Origin: CAYTGM01 sp964437365
Lineage (GTDB): Bacteria; Sumerlaeota; Sumerlaeia; SLMS01
Length of the DNA stretch: 64,000 bases
Assembly: GCA_964437365.1 (NCBI GenBank)
Contig: CAYTGM010000009.1
Span: forward strand, 149,513-213,512
Direction of reading: 5' to 3'
Part shown: positions 25,993 through 34,644 of the stretch, in pieces
Layout: each line of letters opens with the position of its first letter
How positions within the stretch are numbered: the first letter of the stretch is position 1
The notes under the pieces: generated by a model
The model's input: only the letters and a program-made list of their open reading frames with translations
What the model was told of the DNA's origin: nothing
Database searches by the model: none
Made by a program: the position numbers and the translations under genes

Positions 25993-28881
25993 ATGCCCGC
26001 AGACAAAATACGGATCTTCAACGCTTCCGAACACAACCTCAAGAACATTGATCTCGAGATTCCCCGAAAGAGCCTGACGGTCATCACTGGGCTTTCAGGA
26101 TCAGGGAAGTCGAGCCTCGCTTTTGATACCATCTACGCCGAGGGTCAGCGCCGCTACATCGAATCTCTCTCCGCTTACGCCCGACAATTCCTTGATCAGC
26201 TTCCGAAGCCTCATGTTGAGCGGATCGAAGGTTTGTCACCGGCAATTTCTATTGAACAGAAGACCGTCAGCCGAAACCCACGCTCCACCGTCGGAACGGT
26301 AACGGAAGTCTACGACCACCTGCGTCTGCTCTTCTCAACGATCGGGGAAGCCTCCTGCCCCAAGTGCGGAAAGCAGCTTCAGAATCAGACCGCCGACAGC
26401 ATCAGCGAGACGGCCTTTTCACTTCCCAACGGAACGCGTCTGATGATCCTTGCTCCCGTCATTCGAGGACGAAAGGGCGAGTACCAGGCACTTTTTCAGA
26501 AATTACTGCGAGACGGTTTCGTTCGTGCCAAAATCGACGGAGACATTGTTGATCTCGACCCAACAACAAAACTGAAACGTATGTATAGACATGACATATC
26601 CGTCGTTGTCGATCGCGTCTATGTTAATCCAGAGATGAAGTCGCGAATAAAAGAGGCCATCAAGACTGCACTGCGCATGTCAGACAACCTGGTTATCCTT
26701 GAAACGCTTCCGGATCGAAAGGGTGATTATCCCACAGGAACACCCTGGGAGGGCGAACGCCTTTTCAGCAGTGAACTTGGCTGTCCTGAACATGGCCCCC
26801 AGGTCGTTGACATGGCTCCGCGCGTCTTTAGTTTTAACTCGCCCTACGGGTGGTGCCCCGAGTGCGAGGGAATTGGAACAGTCAGTGAAGTCGCCGAAGA
26901 AAAGGTCGTTCCAAACCCTAAAGCAACTTTGAGAGAAAGTGCAGTGCTTCCTTGGAAGTGGTTCTTTGATCGCCGTGGTGGAGACTATAAAAAGAAAACT
27001 GTTCAGCGCAGTGAACATGGAAAACAACTCCATAAAGTAATCGAAGTATACGAGATAGACATCGATACTCCCTGGGAAAGCCTCGAAAAGAAACATCGAT
27101 CAATTCTCCTGTATGGATTTGGAAAAAAGAATACCTTCCCTAAAGAATGGGTGAAGAATCGTAAATACAAATCCCTGGCAAGCTGGAGCGGCGTGATGGG
27201 TCGAGTTCAGAAAAAGCTCGCAGCGGCTCAGGATGATTCCGAATGGGAAGCGCTATCAGAGTACTTGAGCGATGTTCCCTGCCCGGTATGCGACGGAGCT
27301 CGACTTCGCTCAGAAGCTCTGGCCGTGACGCTCGGTGGAAAGAACATTGCCGATATATGTACTTTGGGAATAACCGACGCTTTGAACTTCATGAAATCAA
27401 TCACCCTGAATGAGCGACAGCGCTCGATTGTGCATCAGCCGATGAAAGAAGTGATTGATCGACTTGGCTTTCTGCAAAATGTTGGTTTGCATTATCTCAC
27501 GCTTGACCGGAAAGCCGGAACTCTGTCCGGAGGAGAGGCACAGCGTATTCGCCTGGCCACACAAATCGGTTCGCGATTAACAGGTGTGCTCTACATTCTG
27601 GACGAGCCCTCGATAGGACTTCACCAGCGTGATAATGAAAAGCTCATAAACTCTTTAGCTGATATACGCGACCTCGGGAACACGGTTCTTGTCGTTGAAC
27701 ACGATGAGCAGACAATACGTACTGCCGACTTTGTTGTCGATCTCGGGCCTGGCGCCGGTCGCCTGGGAGGAGAAATCATTGCCTCAGGTTCTCCCAAACA
27801 GATCGCGCGTAACAGGAAATCGGCGACGGGTCGTTACCTCAATGGCGAGGTAGCCATCGAAGCACCAGAAGAGACAAGAAAGCCTGGCGAAAACTGGCTC
27901 GAGATTTCCGGGTGCTCGCTGCACAATCTTAAGGAGCAGACACTCAAAGTCCCCTGTGGACTGATGGTGGGCATCACGGGAGTGAGCGGAAGTGGCAAGT
28001 CTTCTCTCATTATGGAGACGATGCTTCCTCTCCTCATGAATCACTGCTATAAGACGACACAGATGGTCGTTGGACCTTATGACCAGGCTGAGGGTGTTGA
28101 CAACTTTGATCGATGTATACACGTTAACCAGCAGCCGATCGGCCGGACACCGCGTAGCAACCCTGCAACCTATACAAAAGTTTTCGATGCGATTCGTGAA
28201 CTGTTTGCCCTCACACCTGACGCTCGAATGAAAGGCTACACGAAGAGTCGTTTCTCGTTTAACGTCAAGGGAGGTCGATGCGAGGAATGCAGCGGACAAG
28301 GTGCTGTTAAAGTAGAGATGAACTTCCTTCCCGACGTCTATGTTGAGTGCACTTCCTGCCAGGGAAGACGCTACAATGCAGAAACGCTCCTTGTGAACTA
28401 CAAAGGAAAATCTATCGCTGATGTCCTCGAGATGACAATTGATGATGCACTCGAACTTTTTGAATCGGTCCCACAGATTAAATCTGTGCTCCAGACCCTT
28501 CGAGACGTAGGCCTTGGATATATACACCTGGGCCAGTCGGCGACGACTCTTTCAGGAGGGGAAGCGCAGCGCATTAAGCTGGCTCGTGAGCTCTCGAAGA
28601 AGAATACCGGTCGGACTATGTATATCCTTGATGAACCAACAACAGGGCTGCACTTTGCCGATGTTCATCGCCTGCTGGATGTTATGAATAGACTCGTGGA
28701 CACGGGGTCAACGATGGTAGTGATCGAGCACAATCTAGACATTATTAAATGCTGTGACTGGCTTATAGACATCGGCCCTGAAGGTGGAGATGAAGGTGGT
28801 GAGATTATCGCCGAGGGCCCGCCAAAAGAGATAGCGAAGAAAAAGGAAAGTCATACCGGTCGATTCCTTAAAGAACTATAG
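25993..28881 (+). CDS. uvrA: excinuclease ABC subunit A
   Basis: 962 aa, full length for UvrA. First ATPase: Walker A GLSGSGKSS near residue 34 and signature LSGGEAQRIRLA near 515. Second: Walker A GVSGSGKSS near 662, signature LSGGEAQRIKLA and Walker B YILDEPTTGLH. Zinc-binding Cys pairs are in CPKCGK, CPECEG / CPVCDGARL and CEECSGQG...CTSCQGRRYN. UvrA scans for bulky DNA lesions and loads UvrB in nucleotide excision repair. uvrB and uvrC are not in the window. There is no strong ribosome-binding site before the ATG. Confidence 0.98.
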   Translation: MPADKIRIFNASEHNLKNIDLEIPRKSLTVITGLSGSGKSSLAFDTIYAEGQRRYIESLSAYARQFLDQLPKPHVERIEGLSPAISIEQKTVSRNPRSTVGTVTEVYDHLRLLFSTIGEASCPKCGKQLQNQTADSISETAFSLPNGTRLMILAPVIRGRKGEYQALFQKLLRDGFVRAKIDGDIVDLDPTTKLKRMYRHDISVVVDRVYVNPEMKSRIKEAIKTALRMSDNLVILETLPDRKGDYPTGTPWEGERLFSSELGCPEHGPQVVDMAPRVFSFNSPYGWCPECEGIGTVSEVAEEKVVPNPKATLRESAVLPWKWFFDRRGGDYKKKTVQRSEHGKQLHKVIEVYEIDIDTPWESLEKKHRSILLYGFGKKNTFPKEWVKNRKYKSLASWSGVMGRVQKKLAAAQDDSEWEALSEYLSDVPCPVCDGARLRSEALAVTLGGKNIADICTLGITDALNFMKSITLNERQRSIVHQPMKEVIDRLGFLQNVGLHYLTLDRKAGTLSGGEAQRIRLATQIGSRLTGVLYILDEPSIGLHQRDNEKLINSLADIRDLGNTVLVVEHDEQTIRTADFVVDLGPGAGRLGGEIIASGSPKQIARNRKSATGRYLNGEVAIEAPEETRKPGENWLEISGCSLHNLKEQTLKVPCGLMVGITGVSGSGKSSLIMETMLPLLMNHCYKTTQMVVGPYDQAEGVDNFDRCIHVNQQPIGRTPRSNPATYTKVFDAIRELFALTPDARMKGYTKSRFSFNVKGGRCEECSGQGAVKVEMNFLPDVYVECTSCQGRRYNAETLLVNYKGKSIADVLEMTIDDALELFESVPQIKSVLQTLRDVGLGYIHLGQSATTLSGGEAQRIKLARELSKKNTGRTMYILDEPTTGLHFADVHRLLDVMNRLVDTGSTMVVIEHNLDIIKCCDWLIDIGPEGGDEGGEIIAEGPPKEIAKKKESHTGRFLKEL

Positions 28882-29010
28882 ATGTAAGCGGTTTCACCTA
28901 CCAGCGCCTATACACGATGGAATACTTATTGCGGGATGCAATTATCCGGTCGGGATTGGGACGTTAGCCCGTACATATGTGGGCACAATTTCTGTTGTGG
29001 GGTCACCAGT

Positions 29011-30102
29011 ATGAGAATTCCCTTTTTCATCACCCTCTTTATCTCAGTAGCCGGTCCACTTTCAGCTCAGAAACTTATTATTAATGAATTCTTCCGCGAT
29101 GCGACTCTGGACGGAGCAAGTAATGAATTTATAGAACTCGTCATTACCCAGCCAATGACTGCTACAGAACTGGATTCATATTCTGTCGGGGATTCAGATG
29201 ATACGCGCAGCTTTAAGGGGGTCATCATGCAATTTCAGAATATGGCCGGCCTCCTCACAGCAGCGAATACCACTCTGAGCTACTACCCTCAAGGAACAAT
29301 CCTGGTCGTCGGAGGTACTGGATCATTTGCAGAAGACATCACCAGCTACCAGCCAGAAATTGGAAATTATACGATCCTTTTGAACTCGAATAACGGTACA
29401 TACATTTCGAAATCGTTCGGAGGCGTTACTGGAGAGAATGACATCTCGAATAAAGATGTTATCTGGGTCGACAATGTGAACCTGGGTCCAAGTTCGATCT
29501 CCAACGATGGGTTCGGTGTGGCATTTGGAGGTGGACCAGCTGGTTTGTTGGAGTCCTCTTCATCGGTTACGAACATTGGTACACCCGGCGATGGCCAGGA
29601 GATCGGAAATAGTTCGGATGATGTTGGGGCTATTCTGGGCGACAATTGGCTGATCAACACCGGCGAAACAATTGGTGCCTGCAACGGGCTCCCAACTTCA
29701 GAAAACTGTATTTGGCTCAATGGACTTCAGGATCCTGATGTGTTGGCCGTAACTTTAAGCTCTGTCGACTTAAGTTTCGACCCTGCCGGTAACCTTGTCG
29801 TGGTCTGGGAAACAAGTGATGAAGTGAATAACGCTGGTTTTCACCTTCACACTGGATGGACAACGGATGCTGGCAAACCATTGCCTGAAACTCAGGTTAC
29901 TCAAAGCCTCATTCCTTCGGAAGATCCCAACGGCAGCGGAGCTGTCTACACCTACACGATCCCTGCAGAAGAAATTGAAAGCTACGATCCCGTCGTTATC
30001 TTCATTGAAGACATTGAATTTGATGGAAAAAATACCTTCAATGGACCTTACATGATCAATCAAGTCAGAACCAATCTGCAAGACTGGTTGCTCTATCATT
30101 GA
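29011..30102 (+). CDS. secreted protein with lamin-tail-like domain
   Basis: 363 aa from the ATG at 29011, which gives a clean signal peptide (MRIPFFITLFISVAGPLSAQ). It is followed directly by a lamin-tail-type domain start (LIINEFFRDA, NEFIELVI). The middle is Gly/Asn/Ser-rich. The C-terminal ~120 residues form a beta-sandwich beginning VVWETSDEVNNAGFHLH, a module common at the end of large secreted proteins. Lamin-tail domains in bacteria occur on exported nucleases and surface proteins; no catalytic domain is visible here. Function unknown. It is convergent with kptA. Confidence 0.75.
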   Translation: MRIPFFITLFISVAGPLSAQKLIINEFFRDATLDGASNEFIELVITQPMTATELDSYSVGDSDDTRSFKGVIMQFQNMAGLLTAANTTLSYYPQGTILVVGGTGSFAEDITSYQPEIGNYTILLNSNNGTYISKSFGGVTGENDISNKDVIWVDNVNLGPSSISNDGFGVAFGGGPAGLLESSSSVTNIGTPGDGQEIGNSSDDVGAILGDNWLINTGETIGACNGLPTSENCIWLNGLQDPDVLAVTLSSVDLSFDPAGNLVVVWETSDEVNNAGFHLHTGWTTDAGKPLPETQVTQSLIPSEDPNGSGAVYTYTIPAEEIESYDPVVIFIEDIEFDGKNTFNGPYMINQVRTNLQDWLLYH

Positions 30103-30162
30103 TGGTGCAGCAAGGTTTGCAGAGCGACGTCAAGGCTTGTGAACTGTGAGTAGCTTTGAGCT

Positions 30163-30711
30163 CTATGATGACAATTCCTCAAGGTAGACAACCGGTACGT
30201 GGTCAACGAGCCATACACCGTTTTCTGTTCGATAGAACTTAAAACCTTCTTCTTCCATCTTTCGCGTCTTGATCCTGAAGATAAGAAGCCTTCCATGACG
30301 CATGCCCACACTTCGAGCGGTTTCAAGATCTGACGACAAGTGGACGTGATGTCTCTTTCCCTTTATCAGACCTGATTCCATAATACTATCACGGTACTTT
30401 ATCGCGGTCCCGTGATAGAGTACATCCGGAGGAGAAATCTCTTTCAGTCCAAGTTCAACCTTTATCGAATGACCCTGATTTGCACGTATTCGAAGACTGT
30501 CATCGCTTACAGCAAAGCGCTTTTTTTCGTTTGTTTCGACAATCTCATCGAGCTCCGCGCGCGATAGAGGGAAGCCCTTTTGTTCAGCTCCATTAAGGAA
30601 TTCTTCAATGTTGACCCGGCCATTTTCGTCGAGCTCTATACCTGCTGCTGATGGATCGTGACGCAGCACGAGACTCATGAATTTTGATTTTGTCTTTAAT
30701 TCTTTTCTCAT
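30163..30711 (-). CDS. kptA: RNA 2'-phosphotransferase (Tpt1/KptA)
   Basis: 182 aa. Family marks in order: SKFMSLVLRHDP, VETNEKKRF, RIRANQGHS, LYHGT, KRHHVHLS, GRLLIFRI and NGVWLVDHVP. The two Arg, the RANQGH motif and the HVHLS segment of the catalytic R-H-R-R set are all present. The enzyme removes an internal RNA 2'-phosphate using NAD+, giving ADP-ribose 1'',2''-cyclic phosphate. Its bacterial role is unclear because bacteria lack the eukaryotic tRNA-splicing route that makes 2'-phosphates; RNA repair or modification is suspected. It stands alone here with no RNA ligase next to it. Confidence 0.96.
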   Translation of the reverse strand: MRKELKTKSKFMSLVLRHDPSAAGIELDENGRVNIEEFLNGAEQKGFPLSRAELDEIVETNEKKRFAVSDDSLRIRANQGHSIKVELGLKEISPPDVLYHGTAIKYRDSIMESGLIKGKRHHVHLSSDLETARSVGMRHGRLLIFRIKTRKMEEEGFKFYRTENGVWLVDHVPVVYLEELSS

Positions 30712-30929
30712 TTTTCTTTACGTTATGTATCTTAGAAACTGTTGAAACAGCTTCGTTGTCTAGCGTGACTATCAAAAGCATTCAATAAAACGAACTGCTC
30801 ACGAAGTTTGAATATGTGGACCTCCATACCCCGACTTGCGTATCTCCAACAATCAGAACCGCGGCAGTGGTTCGTTAAACTGTATAGCCAATACCAGGAA
30901 GAGACATTCCGATCTCATCCTTCATCCTT

Positions 30930-31589
30930 TTAAAAATCATCTCCCCTGATGTCTATAAAGATCAGACCCGTTGCAAAGTCGGCTATTTCTACCGGATCGA
31001 TGCCAACATCAAGTCCTATGAGGATCAAGTGACCACCAATAACAAGTTCTGACCAGCTATACTCTGGACCGAGACTGCCTTGAGCAGTCAGTTTCAGGAA
31101 GCTTAACGCCGCACCATTCCTCGACTCCATCCCGAAAGGTATGGGAATTCCCTTGGCCAGCCTTGGACCCGGTAAACCTGCCCAGGCTGATATATAACTA
31201 CCCAGAAATAAATCTGCTGCCGTCGTAAGCCGCAAAAGACCAGCTGCTCCCGGACCAACGCGCACTCTCAACCGCACAACATCAACCAGATCAAAAACCC
31301 GGTTTGGGATATAAAAGATCACTTGATGAATGACAGTGCCAAAGAAGCCACGACCCTCTCCACCATCGTCGCCCTCGTCACTATCACCAGATTCGGCTCG
31401 AAGATTTATGGAACTTGTTTCAACCACATCCTGCACGTACTGCGTTAAAGGGTTGGTGAAACCTCCCGATTCATTTGACCGGACTGCGACGGATATCGGC
31501 GCAAGAGCACATCCACTGACAAACAAGGGAAGAAATACAGCAACTGCTGCCATCAATCGCAAAACTCTAAAACGCTGATCTTTAGACAT
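30930..31589 (-). CDS. lipoprotein of unknown function
   Basis: 219 aa from the ATG at 31589 (a TTG at 31598 is also possible). Basic N-terminus, hydrophobic VAVFLPLF, and a lipobox-like FVSGC give a lipoprotein signal. A low-complexity Asp/Gly/Glu run (SDEGDDGGEGRG) follows. The conserved-looking core is FYIPNRVFDLVDVVRLRVRVGPG, whose first part recalls uncharacterised envelope proteins with an NRxxDLxDxVRxxxGxGPG motif. The Gly-rich end (VIGGHLILIGLDVGIDPVEIADFATGL) has a similar look. No catalytic motif. It is divergent from the SGNH hydrolase gene. Confidence 0.7.
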   Translation of the reverse strand: MSKDQRFRVLRLMAAVAVFLPLFVSGCALAPISVAVRSNESGGFTNPLTQYVQDVVETSSINLRAESGDSDEGDDGGEGRGFFGTVIHQVIFYIPNRVFDLVDVVRLRVRVGPGAAGLLRLTTAADLFLGSYISAWAGLPGPRLAKGIPIPFGMESRNGAALSFLKLTAQGSLGPEYSWSELVIGGHLILIGLDVGIDPVEIADFATGLIFIDIRGDDF

Positions 31590-31668
31590 TGATACCAACT
31601 TTCATGATCTCTTAGAAGTCCGGTGTGGTTATCAGAAAGACTCCAGCTAAGGCAACCCGTGTTATCCA

Positions 31669-32802
31669 ATGCAGAAGAGAAATTACAGTCTGACACTCAA
31701 GATTCTTCTGTTATTTGCAGCTCTTCTCTTTGTGTTCATTGCAGCAGAAGCATTTCTCGCGCTCCGTGGAATTCAACCGCAACAGCGGGAATCAAAGGAG
31801 CCAGCAACTCATCGTGTCGTGGAAGAATCACATGTCTACGAAATGATACCAGGTATGAACGAAGCCAATGCTCTAGGATTTCGTGGTCCCGTTATTTCCA
31901 GCGACAAACCTGAGGGCACCTTTCGCATTCTTGTCCTCGGAGACTCCGTGTCGTTTGGATATGCCGTTAAACCGGAAGAAGCCTTCCCGGCACTTTTGGA
32001 GGAAAAGCTCCAGGATCTTTTCCCTGAAAAGACCATTGAAGTCGTTAACGCTGGAGTTATGGGCTATACGACTTACAATGAAGTTGAATGGCTCAGAAAC
32101 AGGGGCATGGCTCTGGACCCAGACCTGGTACTTCTCTCCTTCTGCCTGAATGATGTAGTTAATCCGCGTACCCACTGGAACTATACTTATAGTCGTATCG
32201 TCGATGTTCCAAGAGAGGCGATTCCAAACAAGAAAGACGACGTAAGCCGCGTCTTGCCACACGTCAATAAAATGGAAAGCTACAAGACCTCTTCCCTACG
32301 AAGAACGCGCCTGGGCACCCTCATCCTGGATCGTTTGGCAACCAAGCGAGCGAGTCGGTTCATACCAGACTTTGAGAAAAATCCTCCTACTTATATAACC
32401 TATGAGGACCCCATTTCCATTACTGTCTATGATGATCTATCAACTCCAGAGATGCAGTGGCTTAAAGGGCAATTCGAAAACTTTCGATCCCTCATAGAAG
32501 ATGCAGAGATCAAATCAGGAGTCCTTCTTTTTCCTCTTTCATATCAGTTGAATGAAGATTACCCTTACATGCCATTAGATCAGGTTGAAAAAATCGCAGA
32601 GGATCTTGAGCTTCCTACCTGTAATGTGTTGAATGATCTATCAGGAAAAGATCCTGCGGACTATTACTTTCTGGAAGAGTATGGTTTTAATGATATCTGG
32701 CATTTTCATCAGGAAGGCCACGTCTATATTGCAGATCTTTTAGCAGAGTGGTTGGTCGAGTCTGAGCTCGTTTCTGATACGGGTTTGGAAGGTGAGCGAT
32801 AA
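31669..32802 (+). CDS. membrane-anchored SGNH/GDSL-family hydrolase
   Basis: 377 aa. N-terminal membrane anchor or uncleaved signal (LKILLLFAALLFVFIAAEAFLAL). The SGNH fold shows block I GDSVSFGY (nucleophile Ser), block II-like NAGVMGYTTYNE, block III CLNDV (Asn) and block V DIWHFHQEGH (Asp-x-x-His). It should be a periplasmic or surface esterase/acetylesterase or acyltransferase-type enzyme; members near glycan genes often act on acylated polysaccharides. A weak terminator-like hairpin follows the gene. Confidence 0.87.
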   Translation: MQKRNYSLTLKILLLFAALLFVFIAAEAFLALRGIQPQQRESKEPATHRVVEESHVYEMIPGMNEANALGFRGPVISSDKPEGTFRILVLGDSVSFGYAVKPEEAFPALLEEKLQDLFPEKTIEVVNAGVMGYTTYNEVEWLRNRGMALDPDLVLLSFCLNDVVNPRTHWNYTYSRIVDVPREAIPNKKDDVSRVLPHVNKMESYKTSSLRRTRLGTLILDRLATKRASRFIPDFEKNPPTYITYEDPISITVYDDLSTPEMQWLKGQFENFRSLIEDAEIKSGVLLFPLSYQLNEDYPYMPLDQVEKIAEDLELPTCNVLNDLSGKDPADYYFLEEYGFNDIWHFHQEGHVYIADLLAEWLVESELVSDTGLEGER

Positions 32803-32876
32803 TGTTGAATACAAGACCCTTTGCAAGACATTGTGATCGTGACCGTTATCGATGTTTTGCCATTAACTATGTTGTC

Positions 32877-32894
32877 CAACCCCTACCGGGGTTG
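32877..32894 (+). terminator. possible terminator hairpin after the SGNH hydrolase gene
   Basis: Perfect 7-bp stem CAACCCC (32877-32883) / GGGGTTG (32888-32894) with a TACC loop, followed by TTCTTCTGTTG. The T-run is broken, so termination would be modest. It is also the first of a chain of hairpins that continues into the 132-bp repeats. Confidence 0.45.
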
Positions 32895-32912
32895 TTCTTC
32901 TGTTGCCTGTCT

Positions 32913-32949
32913 CCCCTGGTAGCCATCGCTGACGCTCGGCAACCAGGGG
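32913..32949. repeat. long inverted repeat (hairpin)
   Basis: CCCCTGGT (32913-32920) pairs with ACCAGGGG (32942-32949), with additional inner pairing AGCC/GGC. It overlaps the first copy of the tandem repeat at its 3' side. Confidence 0.6.
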
Positions 32950-33247
32950 CTATGCCCTCTAACCGCTAACGCGGTATGGTTTCATGAATATCTAGCAGGG
33001 TTACTTAAACACTTCGTTACGAACGGATGAAGCTTCAAAAAATTGAGGGCTTTGTACAGTGAGACGCTCGGCAATCAGGGGCTATACCCTCTAACCGCTA
33101 TCGCGGTATGGTAAGATGAATATCCAGCAAGGTTACTTTAACACTTCGTTGCGAACGGATGAAGCTCCATGAAACTCAGGGTTTTGTGCAGTGAGACGCT
33201 TCGGTAATCAGGGGCTATACACTCTAACTGCTGCCGCAGTATGGTTT
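32931..33247. repeat. 132-bp tandem repeat, about 2.4 copies
   Basis: Units begin at 32931, 33063 and 33195 with GACGCT(T)CGG. Spacing is exactly 132 bp twice. Copies 1 and 2 are roughly 85% identical; copy 3 stops near 33247. Each has a small hairpin after CTCTAA: ACCGC/GCGGT at 32962-32975 and 33094-33107, and ACTGC/GCAGT at 33227-33240. The third copy changed both sides of the same base pair (C:G to T:A). No open frame, ribosome-binding site or codon bias supports protein coding. Confidence 0.8.
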
Positions 33248-33394
33248 AGAGTTGTTGCCGGCCACTCCTTCCAATTCCAATCACACAGGATTCAAAACCG
33301 CGAAATCGATTATAATTCATAGCTCCTGGCTAGCTCTCCCATGTGTCTATACGGTTTTAATGATTCGGATTTTCTGAACGGCGTCGGTAGTTAA

Positions 33395-34357
33395 TTATCT
33401 TTCGAGTGCCAGTTTCAGAATTTCAAGGTTGCTTTTCATCATCGATATATAATCGCCCTCTGCGGGGGTGTTTGATATCGGTGACAAATAGATCGCTTCG
33501 ACATTGATAGCCTCCAGTTCATCAACCAGGCCGTCGATTGGTTTTCGGTCAAAGAACATGATCGTTGTTCCGTTCTCTGAAATAGTGCTGTTCAGAGTTT
33601 CGAAACTCATCATTGAAGGTATCACATCCGCTTCCCAGCCGATGGACTTCACTTCAAAATTAAGATCTAGAGCTGTATAGTCAAGGAAAGGATAGTTGCT
33701 TAGTACTTCAACCTTCGACTCGTCGGACAGGCGGCTTTCTGCATAGAGAATCTCCAGGTCATCCAAGTCTTCGATCAGTTTTTCATAGTTTGAGTTCAAT
33801 GTTTCGAGGCCTGCCTCGGGCAGATCTTTGAGTAGCTTTTGATGAATAGCTGCCGCCTGCTGTTTGGCCAGTTTCGGGCTCAACCAGAACGTATTGACAG
33901 CAACCGAGTGTACATGAGCGTCAGCCCCACTTCCATGCGCATGCGAGTAATCTGTATATATAAAGTCTTCCTTAAACTTTGTTGATGTGTCGAGGAGAGC
34001 TGAGGAAGGGAGTGAAACGCCTGTTTTCCAGACCGCATACTCTCCGCCATTTAAAAGGATGAGGTCGGCACTCTGAAAGGCACGAATCTGATCTGCAACC
34101 GGTGTCCACTCTGTTGGGTCAACATCTGAAGAAACAGGAAAGTTAGCTTCAACATCAGAGATGTCTTGTATCATTCGGTTCGCAAAATAATGGAGAGGAT
34201 AATTGACCGAATAGATCGTGTAGACACCATCGTCTTGTTCTTTCGAAAGAGTGGTGTCTTCGCTGGATGGCTGCTGATTGCAGGATACCAAGCTAAGCAA
34301 GAAGAAAACGGTTAGGGGTAAACAGAAGAGAGATACTAAACGACCTAAAGATTTCAT
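33395..34357 (-). CDS. metal ABC transporter substrate-binding lipoprotein (ZnuA/TroA-like)
   Basis: 320 aa. Lipoprotein signal with lipobox LVSC. Cluster 9 binding-protein pattern: YSVNYPLHYFANRMI, DPTEWTPVADQIRAFQSADLILLNG, a His-rich loop HAHGSGADAHVHS (residues ~140-152), FWLSPKLAKQQAAAI, and a C-terminal lobe ending LEAINVEAIYLSPISN. The family delivers Zn2+ or Mn2+ to an ABC importer, and the His loop fits zinc. Unlike ordinary zinc loci there is no permease (ZnuB) or ATPase (ZnuC) gene beside it, so it must use a transporter encoded elsewhere or serve as a metal buffer or sensor. GAGG lies 8 nt before the ATG. Confidence 0.83.
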   Translation of the reverse strand: MKSLGRLVSLFCLPLTVFFLLSLVSCNQQPSSEDTTLSKEQDDGVYTIYSVNYPLHYFANRMIQDISDVEANFPVSSDVDPTEWTPVADQIRAFQSADLILLNGGEYAVWKTGVSLPSSALLDTSTKFKEDFIYTDYSHAHGSGADAHVHSVAVNTFWLSPKLAKQQAAAIHQKLLKDLPEAGLETLNSNYEKLIEDLDDLEILYAESRLSDESKVEVLSNYPFLDYTALDLNFEVKSIGWEADVIPSMMSFETLNSTISENGTTIMFFDRKPIDGLVDELEAINVEAIYLSPISNTPAEGDYISMMKSNLEILKLALER

Positions 34358-34546
34358 TTTCCTGCCTCATGGCATTTCGAGGACTCGAGAGTCCATCAGA
34401 TGAGCTGACAACCGGCTTTATCCGATACCCCGGGTGTCATGGTGAACATGGTGCAAGATTCCTGGCCTGGTGCAACTCAATGTCAGTAAAAAGGAGTTCA
34501 AACTGGCCCCCTCACGAGGTGTTCGATATCTGCCCGGCCTCTGCTC

Positions 34547-34611
34547 GACGTCTGACGGACGTCTCAAGTCAATGGTAAGACGTCGTTAAGACGTCCGTCA
34601 GACGTCCGTCA
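34547..34611. repeat. 18-bp perfect inverted repeat built of GACGTC elements
   Basis: GACGTCTGACGGACGTCT (34547-34564) is the exact inverse of 34589-34606, with a 24-bp spacer that itself contains AGACGTCG. The right arm also forms two direct GACGTCCGTCA units (34590-34611). Five GACGTC palindromes fall within about 60 bp. It lies between the rmuC stop (34645) and the start of the metal-binding lipoprotein gene (34357). There is no T-run after it on either strand, so it does not look like a plain terminator. Confidence 0.7.
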
Positions 34612-34644
34612 CCCGGTGTGGATGCGGGTCGAAAGTTGATGGAT

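Noticed and set aside
27784..28527. 247-codon frame antisense to uvrA
   Set aside because: Completely inside the second half of UvrA, with no family resemblance or ribosome-binding site.
28960..28990. Sigma-54 promoter upstream of the lamin-tail protein gene (GGGCAC...TTG)
   Set aside because: The spacing and the missing GC at -12 do not match the GG-N10-GC rule.
32865..33260. CRISPR array or small protein gene in the 132-bp repeat region
   Set aside because: The period is 132 bp with repeats similar along their whole length, not short repeats with unique spacers. There are no cas genes. Stops interrupt all frames.
34547..34611. Intrinsic terminator of rmuC
   Set aside because: The stem is strong, but no T-tract follows on the minus strand and the 24-bp loop is long. 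The direct GACGTCCGTCA units suggest protein binding instead.
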